This document shows, piece by piece, positions 6,549 to 7,491 of a stretch of 7,491 bases of DNA (position 1 is the stretch's first letter; each line of letters starts with the position of its first letter). The position numbers and the translations under genes were made by a program. This stretch comes from Clostridia bacterium (GTDB taxonomy: Bacteria; Bacillota_A; Clostridia; UMGS1810), in the NCBI GenBank assembly GCA_017437345.1, contig JAFSBJ010000021.1, forward strand, positions 1-7,491, given 5' to 3'. The notes beneath the pieces are model-generated. The model had not been told where the DNA came from and did not search any database. It saw only the letters and a program-made list of their open reading frames with translations.

Positions 6549-7013
6549 TTAATTGAGAGTATATATTCCGTAATTAAGATAGAGAGCAAAGAAAAGCCAT
6601 ATTATATATGGAATCTGCAGATATGCTGCTGTTTTTGAGATGCCAAAATACAGATAGATTGTATAGGCAACAAGAAGCAAAAGAGCTATAAGCCAGATTA
6701 ATGCTAAAAAATACTGCTTTAGATTAAAGAAAATAATCGACCAGAAGAAATTGAAGAATAGGCTTATTGCATAAACAAAATTTGCCCGTTTTATTTCTTC
6801 CGAGGGTGCATCTGATTTATTAACAAGATAGGATGATATTCCCATTAAAACATAGAGAACTGACCACACCACAGGAAAAAGCCAACCGGGTGGAGACAGC
6901 GGCGGTTTTTCCAAAAGGGCAAAATCTTTCATGGCGCCCATTGATATAAAGCCCGAAATGGCGCCAACTGCTAGTGGGACTAAAATTGATTTTACAAGAG
7001 ATTTTTTGTTCAA
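6549..7013 (-). CDS. tspO: TspO/MBR-family membrane protein (tryptophan-rich sensory protein)
   Basis: This 154-residue integral membrane protein has five predicted helices (about 8-27, 44-65, 78-97, 101-123 and 130-152). It shows the family landmarks: KPPLSPPGW after helix 1 (36-44), FNFFWSIIFF in helix 3 (Asn88, Trp91) and PYIIWLFFALYLNYGIYTLN at the C-terminus (135-154). TspO proteins bind porphyrins and other hydrophobic ligands; the physiological role in Firmicutes is unsettled, so no pathway is assigned. The start chosen is TTG 7013, because AGAGGTG (7020-7026) lies six bases upstream. A longer frame from TTG 7046 would bury that ribosome site in its coding part and lacks one of its own. 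It lies upstream of csoR on the same strand but is separated by a hairpin and csoR's own promoter, so a copper role is not implied. Confidence 0.9.
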   Translation of the reverse strand: MNKKSLVKSILVPLAVGAISGFISMGAMKDFALLEKPPLSPPGWLFPVVWSVLYVLMGISSYLVNKSDAPSEEIKRANFVYAISLFFNFFWSIIFFNLKQYFLALIWLIALLLLVAYTIYLYFGISKTAAYLQIPYIIWLFFALYLNYGIYTLN

Positions 7014-7019
7014 ATAATT

Positions 7020-7026
7020 CACCTCT
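7020..7026 (-). promoter_or_regulatory. Ribosome site deciding the TTG start of tspO
   Basis: AGAGGTG on the minus strand, six bases before TTG 7013. The GTG inside it (7022) has no ribosome site of its own and is not a likely start. Confidence 0.7.
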
Positions 7027-7078
7027 TTTAATATATATGCCCACAAAATGATTAAATTAGTTATTTTTTAAAATATGC

Positions 7079-7107
7079 TTGAAAATTGTGAATTTGTGTG
7101 ATATAAT
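7079..7107 (+). promoter_or_regulatory. Strong promoter driving the RNA/tRNA-fragment array
   Basis: TTGAAA (7079-7084) and a perfect TATAAT (7102-7107) are 17 bases apart, with an extended -10 (TGA at 7099-7101). The predicted start, seven bases on, is G7114, the first base of a paired RNA stem. No protein gene with a ribosome site follows, so the product is probably untranslated RNA. Confidence 0.8.
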
Positions 7108-7113
7108 GACTAA

Positions 7114-7206
7114 GTTGTTATTGCAGAAGAGATAGCATTTATCGCCTGATGGTTTTTCGGGCACCGCAAGAGTCACGCGGGAAGCGCGGCTGCCACAATA
7201 ACAAAA
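7114..7206 (+). ncRNA. Candidate structured RNA, promoter-proximal copy
   Basis: The predicted transcript begins with a nine-base arm TTGTTATTG (7115-7123) exactly complementary to CAATAACAA (7196-7204); CAG (7124-7126) can pair with CTG (7190-7192), bulging CCA. The inside is G/C-rich against an A/T-rich background and can form CCGC/GCGG pairing. Compared with the second copy it lacks about 30 bases on the 5' side and has C7143 where the second copy has T, spoiling a small hairpin. No U-run follows. I recognise no named RNA family; it lacks the conserved SRP, 6S, T-box and GEMM signatures I know. Confidence 0.5.
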
Positions 7207-7285
7207 TATATTTCATGATTTATACAAAAACTTAATATTTATAGATATGCGGATATGGCGGAACTGGTAGTTTTTTGCCGAGCGC
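7135..7285 (+). repeat. 206-bp tandem repeat, first copy
   Basis: These 151 bases recur at 7341-7491, an offset of 206, with only two differences (C7143/T7349 and C7162/T7368). The unit comprises the 3' part of the RNA candidate, an A/T-rich spacer, a 22-base tRNA-Leu start and a T-run. Confidence 0.95.
7249..7270 (+). pseudogene. 5' fragment of a tRNA-Leu gene, first copy
   Basis: Twenty-two bases match the start of a Firmicutes tRNA-Leu as I recall it: acceptor strand GCGGATA, TG, D-stem GCG and a D-loop GAACTGGTAG. The normal continuation (ACGCGC, then anticodon arm, variable arm, T arm) is replaced by TTTTTTGCCGAGCGC. No TATCCGC partner for the acceptor strand occurs downstream in the window, so this cannot fold as a tRNA. 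Confidence 0.7.
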
Positions 7286-7336
7286 TGCCTGTGGCAGATG
7301 AAGCGAAGGCTAAAAAGGCGCAACGGTCGAAAAAAC
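7270..7336 (+). other. Imperfect inverted repeat joining the tRNA fragment to the next RNA unit
   Basis: GTTTTTT at 7270-7276 is complementary to AAAAAAC at 7330-7336. Inside it, CCG (7278-7280) can pair with CGG (7324-7326), and GCGC (7282-7285) with GCGC (7318-7321). CTGCC-TGT-GGCAG (7285-7297) forms a tight inner hairpin. The segment begins exactly where tRNA-Leu similarity stops, so it may be an inserted hairpin element, or simply the 5' half of the RNA unit with alternative pairing. Confidence 0.4.
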
Positions 7337-7403
7337 AAAGGCATTTATTGCCTGATGGTTTTTCGGGTACCGCAAGAGTCACGCGGGAAGCGCGGCTGCC
7401 ACA
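7290..7403 (+). ncRNA. Candidate structured RNA, second and more complete copy
   Basis: Several nested pairings can form: TGTGGCAG (7290-7297) with CTGCCACA (7396-7403); GCGC (7318-7321) with GCGC (7390-7393); CGGTCGAAAAA (7324-7334) with TTTTTCG (7359-7365) and ACCG (7369-7372); and an end hairpin AGGCA-TTTAT-TGCCT (7339-7353). Together they give a closed fold of about 114 bases. Its 5' side is longer than in the first copy and its closing stem uses the inner part of the same 3' strand. A 50-codon open frame crosses it but has no ribosome site. No known family is recognised. Confidence 0.5.
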
Positions 7404-7491
7404 ATAACAAAATATATTTCATGATTTATACAAAAACTTAATATTTATAGATATGCGGATATGGCGGAACTGGTAGTTTTTTGCCGAGCGC
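7341..7491 (+). repeat. 206-bp tandem repeat, second copy (cut by window end)
   Basis: It repeats 7135-7285 with two substitutions and stops only because the window ends, so more copies, or an intact tRNA-Leu gene, may follow. Confidence 0.95.
7455..7476 (+). pseudogene. 5' fragment of a tRNA-Leu gene, second copy
   Basis: Identical to the first fragment, again breaking off after GGTAG into TTTTTTGCCGAGCGC at the window end. Repetition of the same break argues that the truncated form was duplicated together with the RNA unit. Confidence 0.7.

Noticed and set aside
7022..7046. Upstream GTG 7022 or TTG 7046 as the tspO start
   Set aside because: The only good ribosome site, AGAGGTG at 7020-7026, would lie inside the coding part; it is correctly spaced only for TTG 7013.
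7114..7403. Possible known riboswitch, SRP RNA, 6S RNA, T-box or group I intron in a tRNA-Leu
   Set aside because: None of the conserved cores I know is present (for example, the T-box GGUGGNACCGCG or the SRP GGAAGGAAGCAG loop), and no 3' tRNA half follows, as an intron would need.
7255..7407. A 50-codon open frame (MAELVVFCRALPVADE...) running from the tRNA fragment through the second RNA copy
   Set aside because: No ribosome site precedes it, its start is tRNA-Leu sequence, and the 206-bp repeat step is not a multiple of three. One of the two differences between the copies changes the amino acid, so no coding constraint is visible. RNA structure explains the region better.

Overview
The window looks like chromosomal DNA from a low-GC, Gram-positive anaerobe of the class Clostridia, probably a gut or sediment lineage with polysaccharide-binding secreted proteins. 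The basis is the A/T-rich composition, strong AGGAGG-type ribosome sites, TTGACA/TATAAT promoters, an M18 aminopeptidase of the clostridial type, a CsoR-CopA copper operon and an Ig-like/carbohydrate-binding secreted protein. The genus cannot be fixed from the sequence alone.

Layout. (1) Positions 1-1268, minus strand: the N-terminal 422 residues of a secreted multidomain protein whose C-terminus lies outside the window. It diverges from apeA across a 204-bp regulatory gap that holds a pair of direct repeats spaced 21 bp, typical of an AraC-type activator site. (2) Positions 1473-2831, plus strand: apeA, a complete cytosolic M18 metallo-aminopeptidase with its own promoter. (3) Positions 2838-3329, plus strand: a hicBA toxin-antitoxin operon behind a near-perfect promoter. 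The antitoxin is intact but the toxin gene carries a one-base frameshift just before its catalytic-histidine motif. (4) Positions 3400-3652: a 21-bp-stem bidirectional terminator, then a gene-free stretch of nested hairpins built on CGATAT/ATATCG, probably an interspersed repeat. (5) Positions 3639-6504, minus strand: the copper efflux operon csoR-copA, with a CsoR box filling the spacer of a consensus promoter. CopA ends in an extra CopZ-like domain that has its own ribosome site and ATG inside copA. (6) Positions 6549-7013, minus strand: a TspO/MBR membrane protein starting at TTG. (7) Positions 7079-7491, plus strand: a strong promoter reads into a 206-bp tandem repeat. Each unit holds a compact folded RNA candidate followed by the first 22 bases of a tRNA-Leu gene, cut off in the D-loop. 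The array runs out of the window.

How the parts work together. CsoR should shut off its own promoter until Cu(I) binds. CopA then pumps Cu(I) out, and the 67-residue CopZ-like segment may be made both as a CopA tail and as a free chaperone. The last region is the least explained: a promoter whose predicted start falls on the first base of an RNA stem, followed by repeated RNA/tRNA-fragment units, with no protein gene that I can support.
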